A DNA stretch of 64,000 nucleotides from Anolis sagrei. Lineage: Eukaryota > Chordata > Lepidosauria > Squamata > Anolidae. Below, one piece after another: positions 32,576 through 47,135 of this stretch. The notes below the pieces were generated by a model. That model did not search any database. It was not told the origin of the DNA and worked only from the letters and a program-made list of their open reading frames with translations. The number at the start of each line of letters is the position of its first letter. Positions within the stretch are counted from its first letter, which is position 1. Location of the stretch: the NCBI RefSeq assembly GCF_037176765.1, contig NC_090034.1:94960500-95024499 (forward strand). Direction: 5' to 3'. Position numbers and translations under genes: made by a program.

Positions 32576-33184
32576 AACTTGGGGTGTTGTCAAGAGTTCT
32601 TCTCTTTTCTCCTTTAACTCTCCTTTGATATGTCAGCTTTTTAGACACATCATAGATTGCTTCACAACTTCTTGCTACTTCCCTCCTAGTTCTGCCTGTT
32701 GTGATGGTAAAGCAGCCGTAAATAACCATTGCAAGGAAGGTTTTTAATTATTGTTTCTTTCAAAAAATGGTTCTAAAGTGGTTGCAAAATAAAATTCATT
32801 AACTAAATTACAGTCATAAAATAGTCCTCCTAATCCCACGATGGTTAAACGAGACACAAAAGGGACACACCTCTGCAGAGGATTAAATCACGGTCTTTCT
32901 CAATGTTTCCAATAATTGAAAACAAGTTATTCATCCAGCTTTGCAGCCTAAACAGGAGACAGACACCCTTCGTCATAAATCCAAATGGCTCGGTTTGCGA
33001 GCTGTTTTGTTGTAGGCGGCGCTTGCTCATGGCCTGAGACAATTGCACATTGTCCTCGCACCAGATATCAGGAAAAGGGGAAGAGAGTTTTTCCGCAAAC
33101 AATAAAAATGGTGATACATTGTATGTATGTATATATCCTTTGTCTATGAACCAGAGTATATGGGTCCCACATCATGTGCATGAT
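32576..33184. other. Unclassified intergenic sequence
   Basis: I see nothing recognisable; minus-strand frames at 32845-33102 carry no known motif. Confidence 0.4.
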
Positions 33185-33420
33185 GTTCATTTTGTCCTCC
33201 CCACAACCTTGTGTGATAGGTTAAGTTGAGGAACAATGCTGAGGATACTCCATGTGCATGGTGTCCATTTTATCCTCACCCCCGTGTGAGGTAGGTTACA
33301 CTGAGAAGCAGTGGTAAGCCCAAAGTCTCCCAATGAGCTTCAGAGATTGACCAGAATTTGAACTCAGATCTCCTGTCCCAGTCTTATTCTAACCCTGCAG
33401 TGACAGCTTGTGGCTTCCCA
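33185..33420 (-). mobile_element. tRNA-derived (MIR-like) SINE
   Basis: CCTCACCCCCGTGTGAGGTA and, at the head end, CCAGAATTTGAACTCAGATC, the complement of a tRNA B box. The unit may be doubled at the left (33190-33250). Confidence 0.55.
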
Positions 33421-33539
33421 AGTCATTGCAGTCTCAAATTCTGGATTTTTGTTTGATCCTTTTTTAAAAAAAAGCTATCCAAAGTGCTGAATCATGGAGC
33501 CAAATCAGAATAGTTGGAGGATGTATGACTGTGTGCATG

Positions 33540-33735
33540 TATGTGCCTTCAAGATACTTGTCAATTTATGGCCATCCTATGAACTTCATAACATGTTTAT
33601 AGGTAAGGCATATTCAGAGATGGCTTTGCCAGTTCCTTCCTCTGAAATGTCTTTTTGACATTTTGAGTCACTTTAAGAGAGAAAAGGTGAAATACAAATA
33701 ATAAATAAATGTAGCCTCCAACACCTGGTATTCAT
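33540..33735 (-). mobile_element. 5S-derived SINE fragment, interrupted
   Basis: GTGCCTTCAAGATACTTGTC and CAGTTCCTTCCTCTGAAAT, then a foreign piece, then ACACCTGGTATTCATTGCTG. The 5S head is absent. Confidence 0.55.
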
Positions 33736-33749
33736 TGCTGACTTTGCAA

Positions 33750-34460
33750 CAGTGTTTCTCAACCTGGGGTCAGGACCCCTGGGGGGTCACCAAGGCGTGT
33801 CAGAGGGGTCACCAAAGACCATCAGAAAACATAGTATTTTCTGTTGTCCATGGGGGTTCTGGGTGGGAAGTTTGGCCCAATTCTATCGTTGGTGAATTCA
33901 GAATGCTCTTTGGTTGTAGGCGAACTATAAAACCCAGCAACTACAATTCCCAAATGTCAAGATCTATCTTCCCCAAACTCCACCAGTGTTCACATTTGGG
34001 AATATTGGGTATTCGTGCCAAGTTTGGTCCAGATCCATCATTGTTTGAGTCCACAGTGCTCTCTAGATATAGGTGAACTACATATCCAAAACTCAAGGTC
34101 AATGCCCACCAAATCCTTCCAATATTTTCTGTTGGTCATGGGAGATCTGTGTGCCAAGTTTGATTCAATTCTATTGTAGGTGGAGTTCAGAATGCTCTTT
34201 GATTGTAGGCTAACTATAAATCCCAGAAACCACAACTCCCAAATGACAAAATCAATCCCCCCACCCCAGCAGTATTCAAATTTGGGAGTATTGGGTATTT
34301 CTGCCAAATTTGGTCCAGTGAATCAAAATACATCCTGCATATCAGATATTTACATTATGATTCATAATAGTAACAAAATTACAGTTGTAGCAATGAAAAT
34401 AATTAACATGACGAACTGTCTTAAGGGGTTGTGTGGCATTAGGAAGATTGAGAACCACTG
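33750..34460 (-). mobile_element. SPIN-like non-autonomous hAT, full length
   Basis: CAGTGTTTCTCAACCTGGGG at 33750 and AAGATTGAGAACCACTG at 34460 are its two ends, inverted relative to 16497-17234. No clear 8-bp duplication remains. Confidence 0.75.
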
Positions 34461-34719
34461 CATTACTGTATGAGCCCTGTATCCACTTGTATCCTTGGTT
34501 TGATTTGGTTTGACAAAGTGTCTCTTCTCTAGACATCTTCTAGGCAATTCTATGGTAGACTTCCACCAGAAGTTGTCCACAGAGTTATGCTGGAGGACCT
34601 AGACGTGTCTAGAGAGGTATCATCTCTAAATATTTTCTATGTCTTCAAGCACAGTTTTATGGTGTGGTTACAAGTGATATCACTTGTTCAAACAGGTTTG
34701 CTGTTACACGCAGTTTTGT

Positions 34720-34932
34720 ATATCAAACTTGGGTGTATCGGATATTTGTGCCAAATTTGGTACAGTGAATGAAAATACATCCTACATATCAGGTATTTAC
34801 ATCACAATTCATAACAGTAGCAAAATTACAGTTGTGAAGTGGGAACAAAAGTAATTTATGGTTGGGGATCACCACAACATAAGGAACTGTATTAAGGAGT
34901 TGTGGCATTAGGAAGGTGGAGAACCACTGCTC
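34720..34932 (-). mobile_element. SPIN-like hAT, 5' end only
   Basis: GTGCCAAATTTGGTACAGTG to AAGGTGGAGAACCACTG, the SPIN-type 5' region in reverse; the rest is missing. Confidence 0.7.
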
Positions 34933-34974
34933 TAGGATATGGGTTATTTGTAGGGATTTGTGGATCGGGACATT

Positions 34975-35790
34975 GGTAGGGATACCATGGTGTTTGTTTA
35001 GAAAGCTATTGTCCTCCCAACTCTGTTGGACACCTGGAAAGAATGGACAGTCTACAAACATTACTCTTGACTTCTGGAACGATTCCCACCAGCATTGTTT
35101 TAAAACAATCCTACAAATCTCTTGAGAAGACAGGCAGACAAACATCGGTGTTCTGGAAGAAGCAAAGATCATCAGTATAGAAGCAATTATTCTCTGCCAC
35201 CAACTTCACTAGACTGGCCATGCTGTCAGAATGCCCAAACACTGTCTCCCAAAGCAGTTGCTTTACTCTCAGCTCAAGAATGAAAAATGGAATGTCGGTG
35301 GAAATTAAAAGAGTTTTAAAAATGGGCTCAAAGCAAACCATAAAAAAATATAATTGTGTGGAACAAACACCAAGAATTGAGAAGCCCTCTCACTTGGGCA
35401 CTAGAACTGGAGGTCAGCTATTACCAACTGTGCCATGGAGTTTGAGAAGGCACAAATAGAGGTCAAAAGGGAGAAAGGTGCCACGAGAAAGGTGCTTCAA
35501 GAGAACCCTTGTTAGGACTGCCTTTCCAAATGGAAATGTATGTCCTCACTCTGGAAGACCACGCAGATCCAGCTCTCTACAGTCACTTTTGGACCCACCA
35601 CCAAGATTCTACCCCTGGAAGACAATCGTACTCAACCACAAGAGATCACATAATTATAGCGATTCCTTGGTGACCCTAGCCTGGAATTTTCTCATCAAAA
35701 TCTCTTCAGACCAGGTGTGCCATTGCCTTCCTTTTAGTCCGAGTGTAATTAACCTGAGGTCACCAGTGGATTTCCATGGTTAAGCAGAGA
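34975..35790 (+). mobile_element. Non-LTR retrotransposon ORF2 C-terminus (second copy)
   Basis: Plus-strand counterpart of 20990-21722: KAIVLPTLLDTWKEWTVYK in broken frames, AAACAATCCTACAAATCTCT, ATGCCCAAACACTGTCTCCC, and further on the finger region near 35540. Heavily degraded. Confidence 0.6.
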
Positions 35791-36595
35791 TCCAAGGACT
35801 TGTCACTTTGAGATCTTGCATTCAAAACACTACACCACATGGGTTGGTTTCAATTTGACAAATGGTGCAAAGCCCTGCATTCAGTTTTCAAACTTATTAT
35901 GAATTGCCTACTTTGGTTATCAAGAATCAGCATCTTGAAGGAGTCCTTCAAATTTCAGACTGTGCTCCACATCATATTTACTACTCCCCTGACATGAGTC
36001 ATTGGTCACTGTGGCTCCATAAGTTGCTAATGAGACTGTCCCTTGACTCTGAGTTTTGACCTGGATAGAAGTGTAGCCATGGGAACAACGAGAAATTAAA
36101 TTTCATGGGCTCCACATTTCTCCAGCCAGTGTCTGGCATAATTCCAAACAGATGCAGACAAACAAGATTCCACAGTGAAAGATTTTGAAGAGCAGATGAA
36201 GGTGGAGGAGCAGTATAAGAAATTAAAAGTCATCCAGAGGTCAGAAGGAAATATATTAACAGGGATGGGCTAGAGAGCACCATGTTTGGACTGAGAAGTA
36301 CTACCATATATATACACCCCTGAATAAGCTGACCTCATGTACAAGTTGAAGGCAGGTTTGGGGGCCAAAATTGTGGATTTTGATGTGACCCAAAAAGGGA
36401 AGGTGGGGGTAAATGTTGACTTCCATTCTTCTTCCTCTCATTCAGTTTCTTTTTTCAGTCAGTCTTGGTCCAATCCCTCTTTCCCTTGCTTGTAACTTCC
36501 ATTTTACTTCTTACTATATTCAACCTTTATGTATTCTTCAAAGCTCGGCCAATCTGTCATTTTCAAGGGTCTGCCCATATTTTTCTTTAACAAAA
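35791..36595. other. Mostly unclassified; TATAAGCC-type fragment
   Basis: Bases 36305-36430 resemble the 21765 repeat family (GGGGCCAAAATTGTGGATTT). The rest is not recognised. Confidence 0.4.
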
Positions 36596-36599
36596 AAAA

Positions 36600-37235
36600 T
36601 AAATCAATCTGTCTATATCTTTTATTCCAGAACTTTATCTAGCCATTGCTCCTTTGTTGGTAAAGCCTTTGTTTTCCAAAGCTTTGCGGAAGTTATCCTT
36701 GCTGCTGTTGTGAAATATATAAAAAGTTTATCTTTATTTAAGTCAGCAATTGTGTCTGTATCCATCATTCCTAGTAAACAAAACTCTGGTTTTATTGGGT
36801 ATTCTATCTTCAGTATCTTACAACATTCACCGTATATCATTTTCCAATAATTATTCACTTTGTCACAAGTCCACCACATATGGTAGTATGATCCTACTTG
36901 TGACTTGCATTTCCAGCATCTATTATCTAAATTTTTGTACATTACGCCTAAGTTTGAGGGGGTTATATACCATCAATGTAACATTTTTAACCAATTTTCT
37001 TTCAGATCTGACGCATAGGTGTATTTCAATTTTTTAGTCCAAACCAATTCCCAATCAGTTTCAGTTTAATTGGTCTTCCAATGTTTATTGCCCATTTTTT
37101 TCATATAAATTTTATCTCCTCTGTTTCTGTACCCCAACTTAATAATTTATTGTAAATCTTTGTTACTATCTTTTTTGAATCAGTTTGTTCCAGAATTCTC
37201 CATTCTCACTAAATCCTAGTTTTTTTAATCTTCTT
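36600..37235 (-). mobile_element. L1 LINE ORF2 C-terminal fragment
   Basis: Minus-strand frame NRCWKCKSQVGSYYHMWWTC is the C-terminal Cys-rich motif of L1 ORF2 (CWxC, then HMWWxC), followed by KVNNYWKMIYGE. Upstream frames are broken. Confidence 0.8.
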
Positions 37236-37955
37236 TATTTCTATTCCAAAACTCCATTATGGCTATTTCCTCTAGAAGCCAGCCAGAGAAGATTTTTGGG
37301 ATGGACAACGTGGCCTGTATATAGAGAATTGCTGACAAAAAAGAAAGACGTGGTTCAATTAAATACACAAGAGGAACTATCCCAAAGATTTAAGAATATA
37401 TCCTGTTTCAATATATGCAGATTGGGTGGATTTTTTAACTAAAATTTCTGGACGTAAACATGTGTATAAAGGATAAGTGTAGACAGAGACCTGAGACATC
37501 AATTTGCAAATAGGAATGAATGGCATGACACTCATATCTGTTTTCCTAGAGAGCTTTATACAATAAATAGCCTACCATTTTATACCCGAGTGCTTATTTT
37601 AAAACAGTATTCCCAGGTAGTCACAAAAAAGAGAGCCCCAGATACATAATAAATACAAGAAGAGCTACACAGTATGGCCACTATCTGGTCAGTGTACTTA
37701 GTGAAAGGTTGGAGTCCCAGTGGGAAGTTTCTCCCACATCTTCCAACAACAACAACAAAACTTTATTACGGTCCACGACCAGCACAAAGAATACATCTTC
37801 CAATAGTCTTCCATTGGCCAGACAAGTACTGTGCCAAAACATGATGGGAAAAGTTGCAAGTGGTGGCAAAAATATAAACAACGTTGTGTTGACTTCCAAT
37901 GGTTCCTGACAGGAAGACCAAGCTTCATTTATCTAGGTCAAGTTCCACTTTATTC
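37236..37955. other. Unclassified, possible LINE tail
   Basis: ACAACAACAACAAAACTTTATTA at 37746-37768 looks like a minus-strand retroelement 3' tail; I cannot name the family. Confidence 0.35.
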
Positions 37956-37959
37956 TTCC

Positions 37960-38165
37960 ATGCCTTCAAGTCAACTCCCATTCATGGTGATCCTCTCCTA
38001 AAGTTTTCATAGCAAGATTTATTGGCAAAGCAGGTTGGCCATTGCTTTATTTTGAGGCCGAGATAATATTATTTCCCCAAAGTCACCCAGTGGGTTTCCA
38101 TGGCTATGGTTCAAACAACAGTCTTTCAGAGTCGTAATCCAACAATCAAACCCTGGACGACTTAA
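37960..38165 (-). mobile_element. Sauria-type tRNA SINE
   Basis: TGCCTTCAAGTCAACTCCCA (complement of the BovB-like tail), GTTGGCCATTGCTTTATTTT and CACCCAGTGGGTTTCCATGG; tRNA-like head at the right (GAGTCGTAATCCAACAATC). Confidence 0.75.
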
Positions 38166-38608
38166 AGGAGTTAAAATTCACAGAACTTTCTCCCTTTCCG
38201 AGGATGCATTGCTTGCTCTCAAAGATACTGTCCAAAAAAACACAACTTCTGGTTCAGATTCCTTGGAACTGAAATCATACTTTACAAAAGTAGCTGGAAA
38301 ACACACCATCGATGTTCCATCTGCCAACACGTTGGTCTTCTCGGATGTGAAGACTTTGGCAACTGTTATGAGCAGCCACTGCCAACAATTCTATATATGG
38401 ACAGACCCCACTTCTTACTTAGAATCCCACCCTGTCTGTGCAAATATTGGTGGGCCAAACAGCATTCTGACCAAACAGAAACATAGTCAAGCCTCTCCCG
38501 TTGTCTATCATGCTGCCAAGATATAGTTTAGCAATGGATGCTCCATGGGGAGAAGCACTAGGTTCATAGTTGAGCATGAATGGTAGAGTCTACAGCATGA
38601 CATGCTCA
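38166..38608. other. Region downstream of the PHLDB3 stop
   Basis: Presumably the PHLDB3 3' untranslated region on the minus strand. No convincing poly(A) signal or other element seen. Confidence 0.4.
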
Positions 38609-39674
<1,066 letters not shown>

Positions 39675-39879
39675 TCAATATTAATGTCAAAAATACATAG
39701 TATAATTTTACATAGTATTTTGTGCTACATTAGAACAGTAAAGACAAATATCACTTAAGTAAAATAAATATTAAATAACCAGAAAAATAAAATAAACTAA
39801 TCTGGGAATCTGCTATTACAACACATCCAATGAAGTGGTTTAAGACCAGAATAAAAAAAAAGATTAGGACTAAGTACGT

Positions 39880-40105
39880 TCTGTTATTAAACTGCAAAAA
39901 CTTTGTTTTTACAGGACATCCTGCAGCACATGTTGCTATACAATGAAGTCTCAACCAATTAAACACAGTTTGTGGCAGCCACAAAGACAACGGTTCTGGG
40001 GTATAACAACGACTTTCAAAGTTAAGCACCACCCAATTTTACAGAAATAACACTTTCATACCAGGAACAAGAAAAAAAATTGAAATTTTGTTACATAGTC
40101 TAATT
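39880..40105 (+). repeat. Dispersed repeat, copy 2
   Basis: AAACTGCAAAAACTTTGTTT, GGACATCCTGCAGCACATGT, CACAGTTTGTGGCAGCCACA match 28855-29420 without the SINE. Confidence 0.75.
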
Positions 40106-40159
40106 TCAGAAGGCACAAAGTTGCTTCTTTGACAAAAAGTAAATATGTTCTTCCTATAA

Positions 40160-40265
40160 TAATGATATATTTATTTATTTATTTATTTATTTTACGACAT
40201 TTATATGCTGCCCTTCTCACCTCGAAGGGGACTCAGAGCGGCTTACAAGATATATATACATACAA
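40160..40265 (-). mobile_element. L2 LINE 3' end
   Basis: (TTTA)n, then GCTGCCCTTCTCACCTCGAA and GGGGACTCAGAGCGGCTTAC. An AT-rich stretch with TAT/ATA runs and an (AAT)n microsatellite follows to 40530. Confidence 0.8.
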
Positions 40266-40487
40266 TATATTATATTATTCGCATAGTAAAATATCAGTAT
40301 TAAATATTACTACATTGTACTATACCATTATATTGTAATATTGTTAGTAATATTACATGTAATATAAATATATAATTATAATATCATATTAGTAGTAGTA
40401 GTATATTGCATTGCATTATAATATTATAAATATTATATGTATCTACAATATATTATATTATATTATATTATTAGAATAGCACAGGAG

Positions 40488-40529
<42 letters not shown>

Positions 40530-40530
40530 G

Positions 40531-40895
40531 GTTGCTGTGAGTTTTCCCAGCTGTATGACCATGTTCCAGAAGCATCCTCTCCTGACGTTTCATCCACATC
40601 TATGGCAGGCATCCTCAGAGGTCGTGAGGTCTGTTGGAAACTAGGGAAGTGAGGTTTATATATCTGTGGAATGTTCAGGGTGAGAGAAAGGACACTTGAC
40701 TATTGAGGCAAGTGTAAATGTTGCAATAAGTTACCTTGATTATAATTGGAAAGCCTTGCCTCTTCAAGGCCTGGCTGATTGCTGCCTGGGGAGGGAAGTG
40801 TTAGCTGGCCCTGATTGTTTCATGTCTAGAATTCCCCTGTTTTTTGAGTGTTCCTCTTTATTTACTGTCCTGATTTCAGAGTTTTTGAATACTAG
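40531..40895 (-). mobile_element. Penelope-like 3' end, long arm
   Basis: TTGCTGTGAGTTTTCCCAGC to TTTGAATACTAGTAGCCAGA; same arm as 42426-42840. An L2 copy (40896-41283) abuts it, and a Penelope coding scrap in the opposite orientation follows at 41284. Confidence 0.65.
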
Positions 40896-41283
40896 TAGCC
40901 AGATCAAGCCTGCGTCACAAACGAGAGGGGACGAGAGACAGGGCCTTCTCAGTGGTGGCCCTTCGGCTATGGAACACCCTTTCTGGGGACATTAGATCGT
41001 CCCCCTCCCTCTTAACATTTCGGAAGAGAGTCAAGACTTGGCTGTTTGAGCAAGCTTTTGAAAACGCAAGGTAAAAGACATAGGAATTGGAACAACTGGA
41101 TGACGAGATGGGACAGTGTTTTCATTTTAGTATTCTTGTTATGGTTTTATATTATGTGTTAATGTTTTTAAATGTTTTATGGTGTTTTTGGGCATCGAAT
41201 CGTTGCCATTGTAAACTGCCCTCAGTCGCCTAAGCGCTGAGAAGGGCGGTATACAAATATAGTAAATAAATAATAAATAAATA
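40896..41283 (+). mobile_element. L2 LINE 3' end inserted in Penelope-like element
   Basis: GACAGGGCCTTCTCAGTGGT, GGCTATGGAACACCCTTTCT and GAGAAGGGCGGTATACAAAT, ending in (AATA)n. Confidence 0.85.
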
Positions 41284-41375
41284 GCAGAGCGCTTGGTGAA
41301 CCAATTTTAAGGAGCACAGCATATTATTTGAGAACACAGAAATGCTGGACCACTCTTAACAACCACCATGTCTGG
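41284..41375 (+). mobile_element. Penelope-like element, scrap of GIY-YIG ORF end
   Basis: In changing frames it reads ALGEP, RSTAYYLRTQKCWTTLNNHH. The intact family, as I recall it, encodes a peptide like HSILFENTEMLDHSNNHHVR just after the GIY-YIG domain. This supports the Penelope assignment of the fold-back arms. Confidence 0.5.
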
Positions 41376-41793
<418 letters not shown>

Positions 41794-41796
41794 TTA

Positions 41797-42007
41797 ATGT
41801 ATTGTCGAAGGCTTTCATGGCTGGAATCACTGGATTGTTGTAGGGTTTTTTCGGGCTATATGACCATGTTCTAGAGGCATTATCTCCTGACGTTTGTGAG
41901 AGATCTCACAATCTCTGAGGATGCTTGCCATAGATGCAGGCGAAACGTCAGGAGAGAATGCCTCTAGATCATGGTCATATAGCCTGAAAAAACCTACAAT
42001 AACCAGT
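41797..42007. mobile_element. Fold-back Penelope-like unit, 211 bp
   Basis: Arms TGTTGTAGGGTTTTTTCGGG and GCCTGAAAAAACCTACAATA meet near 41913. Flanked by the perfect duplication AATATATTTA (41787-41796 and 42008-42017). Lies in a PHLDB3 intron. Confidence 0.85.
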
Positions 42008-42017
42008 AATATATTTA

Positions 42018-42425
42018 TTATCCACCTCTCCTAACAGCTCGAGGCAGGGCATAGCAGAGTTAAAACACATCCATAAAAGCACAATGAAAACATACACATA
42101 TTTAAATACGTGAAGCAAATGTTAAAACACTATAAACCTAAAATGTGATTGTGAAATTCATAGCTAAAACAGAAGCTTCTTGGGAATGTTTCTTTGGAAA
42201 TCCTTTTATAACACCGGCACACATCCAACACAAACACATATACACATACATACTCAAAGGGCAGCAGTGTTGGTCTTGTGTGCCTTCAAGTCATTTTTTT
42301 TCAATTTATGGCAACACTAAGATAAACTTATCACTGGGATTACTTGACAAGACATTTTCAGAGGGCCATTGCATCAGAAAACAAGAGCAAAGCTTACAGC
42401 ATACTTGTGAAAAAATGGCCTTGAT
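42018..42425. other. PHLDB3 intron; SINE scrap
   Basis: GTGTGCCTTCAAGTCATTTT to about 42385 is a fragment of a Sauria- or 5S-type SINE tail (minus). ACACATA patches near 42230. Confidence 0.5.
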
Positions 42426-43797
<1,372 letters not shown>

Positions 43798-43814
43798 TTA
43801 TCACTTTTAATCTA

Positions 43815-44185
43815 TCTATATAAATAAAAATGTAATGTTCGTTTGTAGGATTAACATAACTCAAACACTACTGGACGAATTGACACCAAATTTGGACACA
43901 AAACACCTATCAGGCCAACAAGTGACCATCACTCATAAAAATACTGAAAAACACAACAGAAGGGGCTTAAAAAGCCAAAAAACCCCAAAAAAATACAACG
44001 CATGCGCAAAACCACATATATACACACAAACACATATACAGTATATACACACATATATCTATATATACACACAAAACACATACACAGAAAGGGGGAAAGA
44101 AGGAAGGAAGGAAGGAAGGAAGGAAGGAAGGAAGGAAGGAAGGAAGGAAGGAAGGAGAGAAAGAGGAAAAGAAGGAGGGAAGGAG

Positions 44186-44227
<42 letters not shown>

Positions 44228-44525
44228 GTAGAGAAGGAAGGAGAGAAGGAAATAAGAAAGTGAAAGAGGGAAGAAAGGAGAGAAGGCTCGAAAGAGAGAA
44301 AGAGGGAGGGGAAGAAGGAAGGAAAGAGACAAGGAAGAATGGAACCAAAGAGCAAAGGAAGTGAGAAAAGAAACAGGTAGAGAAGGAAGAAAGAAGAAGG
44401 GAAAGAAAAAGAGGGAAGGAAGGAAAGGGGGAGGGAAGGAAGGAAGGAGAGAAAGAAAGAAAGAAAGAAAGGAGAGAAAGAGGGAAGGAAGGTTGGCCAC
44501 AGCAACGCGTGGCGGGTACAGCTAG
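43815..44525 (+). mobile_element. Non-autonomous Helitron with G+A-rich core
   Basis: Starts TCTATATAAATAAAAATGTA (an alternative TC start lies at 43811), contains CAAATTTGGACACAAAACAC, a 380-base GGAA/GAAA microsatellite (44097-44480), and ends GGCCACAGCAACGCGTGGCG then GGTACAGCTAG, followed by T. GCCAC and GTGGC form the 3' hairpin. Confidence 0.85.
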
Positions 44526-44567
44526 TGTGTGTGTATGTGTATGTGTATATGTATGTATGTATGTATA

Positions 44568-44620
<53 letters not shown>
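44526..44620. repeat. (GT)n/(ATGT)n microsatellite
   Basis: Alternating GTGTGT and GTAT runs directly after the Helitron end. Confidence 0.95.
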
Positions 44621-44858
44621 TTCCAGGCACTAGAAGACACTGGGCATGCTGAAATCATGCAACAGTTGGTGTGGACATCTGAAGACAAGCATAGTCTATG
44701 AACTCTTACAGTCCTATTCCAGATGCCAAAAAAGTTACTTTTTTGTGAAAGTTCTCAAAATGTTCCTGACCAATATAGCCATAGACCATACTTCTTACAG
44801 GATTTTGAACAATGTTGTGCTAATATATAGATGGATGGATGGATGGATAGATAGATAG

Positions 44859-45178
44859 GGCCCCCTGGTGGAACAGCAGATTAAACCATTGAGCTGCTGA
44901 ACTTGCTGACTGAAAGGTTGGAAGTTTAATCCACGGAGCAGGGTGAGCTACCACTGTTAGGCCCAGCTTCTGCCAACCTAGCAGTTTGAAAACATGCAAA
45001 TGTGAGTAGATCAATAGGTACTGCTTCTACGGGAAGGTAACGGCGCTCCATGCTGGCCACATGACTTTGGGGATGTTTATGGACAACGCTGGCTCTTTGG
45101 CTTAGAAATGGAGATAAGCACCACCCCCCAGAGTCGGACACGACTAGACTTAATGTCAAGGAAAAACCTTTACCTTTT
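44859..45178 (+). mobile_element. SINE family A
   Basis: GGGCCCCCTGGTGGAACAGC head to AAAACCTTTACCTTTTT; preceded by a GATG/GATA microsatellite (44828-44858). Confidence 0.85.
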
Positions 45179-45493
45179 TATATATAGATTACATGATTTT
45201 CCTGCAATGGGATCCCAAAATTGATCCACTTGGGAGGGGAAAGTTTCCCCTCCAACAGAGGCATTGAAGAGATAGTTTTACAATTGCAGAATTTGTAATA
45301 ACCTTCAACGCATCCCAGACACACCCTTTTCTGGTTGCAAATAAAGATGAATTTCCTGTACTGGGAACTTTAAGAAGCAGCACTTCACTTGTAAAATAGT
45401 TTAGTAAGCCTTTCTCTCCCATTTAACATAAAAAGCTATTTGTTGCTCAAAGCAAAATGTGGATTTCTGAATGCTTTTGGTTTTATGTTGCTT
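45179..45493. other. PHLDB3 intron, unclassified
   Basis: Nothing recognised in this stretch. Confidence 0.4.
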
Positions 45494-45725
45494 TTAGGTA
45501 AAGGTAAAGGTTTTCTCCTGACATTAAGTCCAGTCATGTCCGACTCTGGGGGTTGATACTCCATTTCTAAGCCGAAGAGCCGGCGTTGTCCGGAGACACC
45601 TCCAAGTTCATGTGGCCAGCATGACTGCATGGACCGCCATTACCTTCCTGCCGGAGAGGTACCTATTGATCTACTCACATTTGCATGTTTCGAGCTTGCG
45701 ACCTTTCGGTCAACAAGCTCAACAG

Positions 45726-45768
<43 letters not shown>

Positions 45769-45891
45769 GGTTGGCAGAAGCTGGGGTTAACAGCGGGAGC
45801 TCACCCCGCTCCCAGGATTTGAACCGCCGATCTCACAGTCAGCAAGCTCAGCAGCTCAGTGGTTTAACCCGCTGCGCCACCGGAGGCCCCA
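45494..45891 (-). mobile_element. SINE family A with internal ATT expansion
   Basis: Tail GTAAAGGTAAAGGTTTTCTC at the left and head GCTGCGCCACCGGAGGCCCC at the right. At 45700-45790 the body is doubled: CAACAAGCTCAACAGCTC, an (ATT)n run, then AGGTTGGCAGAAGCTGGGG, and CAGCAAGCTCAGCAGCTC again at 45840. This suggests one copy inserted into or recombined with another. Confidence 0.8.
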
Positions 45892-46264
45892 TTAAACGTA
45901 GTGTTGTAAAATGGCATCCCTTAAATAAAATGGTCAAACAAAAGCAGAATTTGGTAAAAACGGGCAAAAACTATTAACAGACAAAATAAAGATTTTCTTT
46001 TTGGACATTTCCAAAATAATTTTCAACCCCTGGATGGTTGATTGCATGGATGCAGACTCTGCGGATACAGAGAGCCAATCAAATTCCAGTCCTAATATTA
46101 GAAGGCTGCTGAAAAGAACGAAAAGATCATCTAAACAAGCTTCACATCAGGATTAAGGAACCTGAGTTTCTCTAGAAATTAATAAACGTATCCTTGTCTC
46201 ATCCTTCGCCTCTAGTTGCTTGGGCTGACTTTTGTTTGCTGACACATTTAGGAAGTTCTCTTAC

Positions 46265-46321
46265 CTTAGTTGATGGGGGCCGCTCCATGGGTTTTGCCTC
46301 CTTGGCTGCTTTCTTAACCTC
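46265..46321 (-). CDS. PHLDB3: PHLDB3 exon: charged linker
   Basis: A 57-base phase 0-0 exon reading EVKKAAKEAKPMERPPSTK. It joins the coiled-coil-like segment (50300-50387) to the pre-PH linker. Acceptor: TTCTTTTGCAG. Donor: GTAAGA. No database support, but both splice sites and both phases fit. Confidence 0.85.
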
Positions 46322-46682
46322 CTGCAAAAGAAAGAGTTTGAAAGCAATCAGGTTTGGAAAGCATGGAATGTAAAAAAAGCAAGCTCCCTACAGTCCCAGA
46401 CATACCTGAGCACACAGAGAGACACAAGCAAGACTCACAACTTCCACCTATGTCTCCAAATCTCTCCTTCATGCATTCTGCATGAATGCAGGCAGCTGAC
46501 AAAGTGAAACTAGCAACTTCCTTGTTCAAGGAAACTCATGTGACAAGTGGTTGCAAAAGAGGGTTACTCCGGGTGACAGCACAGCCCAGAGCTGAGAGTC
46601 GGTTTTTTTGCAAGGGGTAAAGTGATTAAAAGCTGCTAATTAGAATGGATGCGTATTTTGCACAGAACTAGTAGCAGCATCA
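46322..46682. other. PHLDB3 intron, unclassified
   Basis: No recognised element. Confidence 0.4.
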
Positions 46683-46930
46683 TGAGTGCCGGTGGCGCAA
46701 TAGGTTAAACCCTTTTGGTGGCAGAATTGAAGATCGACAGGTTGGAGGTTCGAATCTGGGAAGAGTGTGGATGAGCTCCCTCTGTCAGCTCCAGCTCCCC
46801 ATGAGGGGACAGGAGAGAAGCCTCTCATAAGGATGGTAAAACATCAGAAACATCCGGGCATCTCCTGAGCAACGTCCTTGCAAACGGCCAATTCTCTCAC
46901 ACCAGAAGCAACTTGCAGTTTCTCACAAAA
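46683..46930 (+). mobile_element. SINE family B
   Basis: GTGCCGGTGGCGCAATAGGT head with B box GGTTCGAATC at 46747, end AACTTGCAGTTTCTC plus A-run. Confidence 0.85.
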
Positions 46931-47135
46931 AAATAATAATAATGAGCTTTTGCTACCTTCTCTGGCAGTCTACGCCATATCTTAGCCCAGATTCTGAATG
47001 AATTATTCAAGATGCTGAACTTGGAATCAGGACTTTGAATAGCTCCAGATTAAAACATGGAGCAGATTCACCACCCTACTGACATGAAGCTATCAGTAGG
47101 CAGGGAATAAGTCACTAAATACCAGCAGGAAAGTA

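Noticed and set aside
44100-44160. Repeat array resembling a CRISPR or satellite
   Set aside because: It is a plain GGAA tetranucleotide microsatellite with no spacers.
43929-44688. Long minus-strand frames rich in Ser, Phe, Leu and Pro (up to 233 codons), and similar frames at 18977-19305
   Set aside because: They are translations of the GGAA/GAAA microsatellites inside Helitrons, not proteins.
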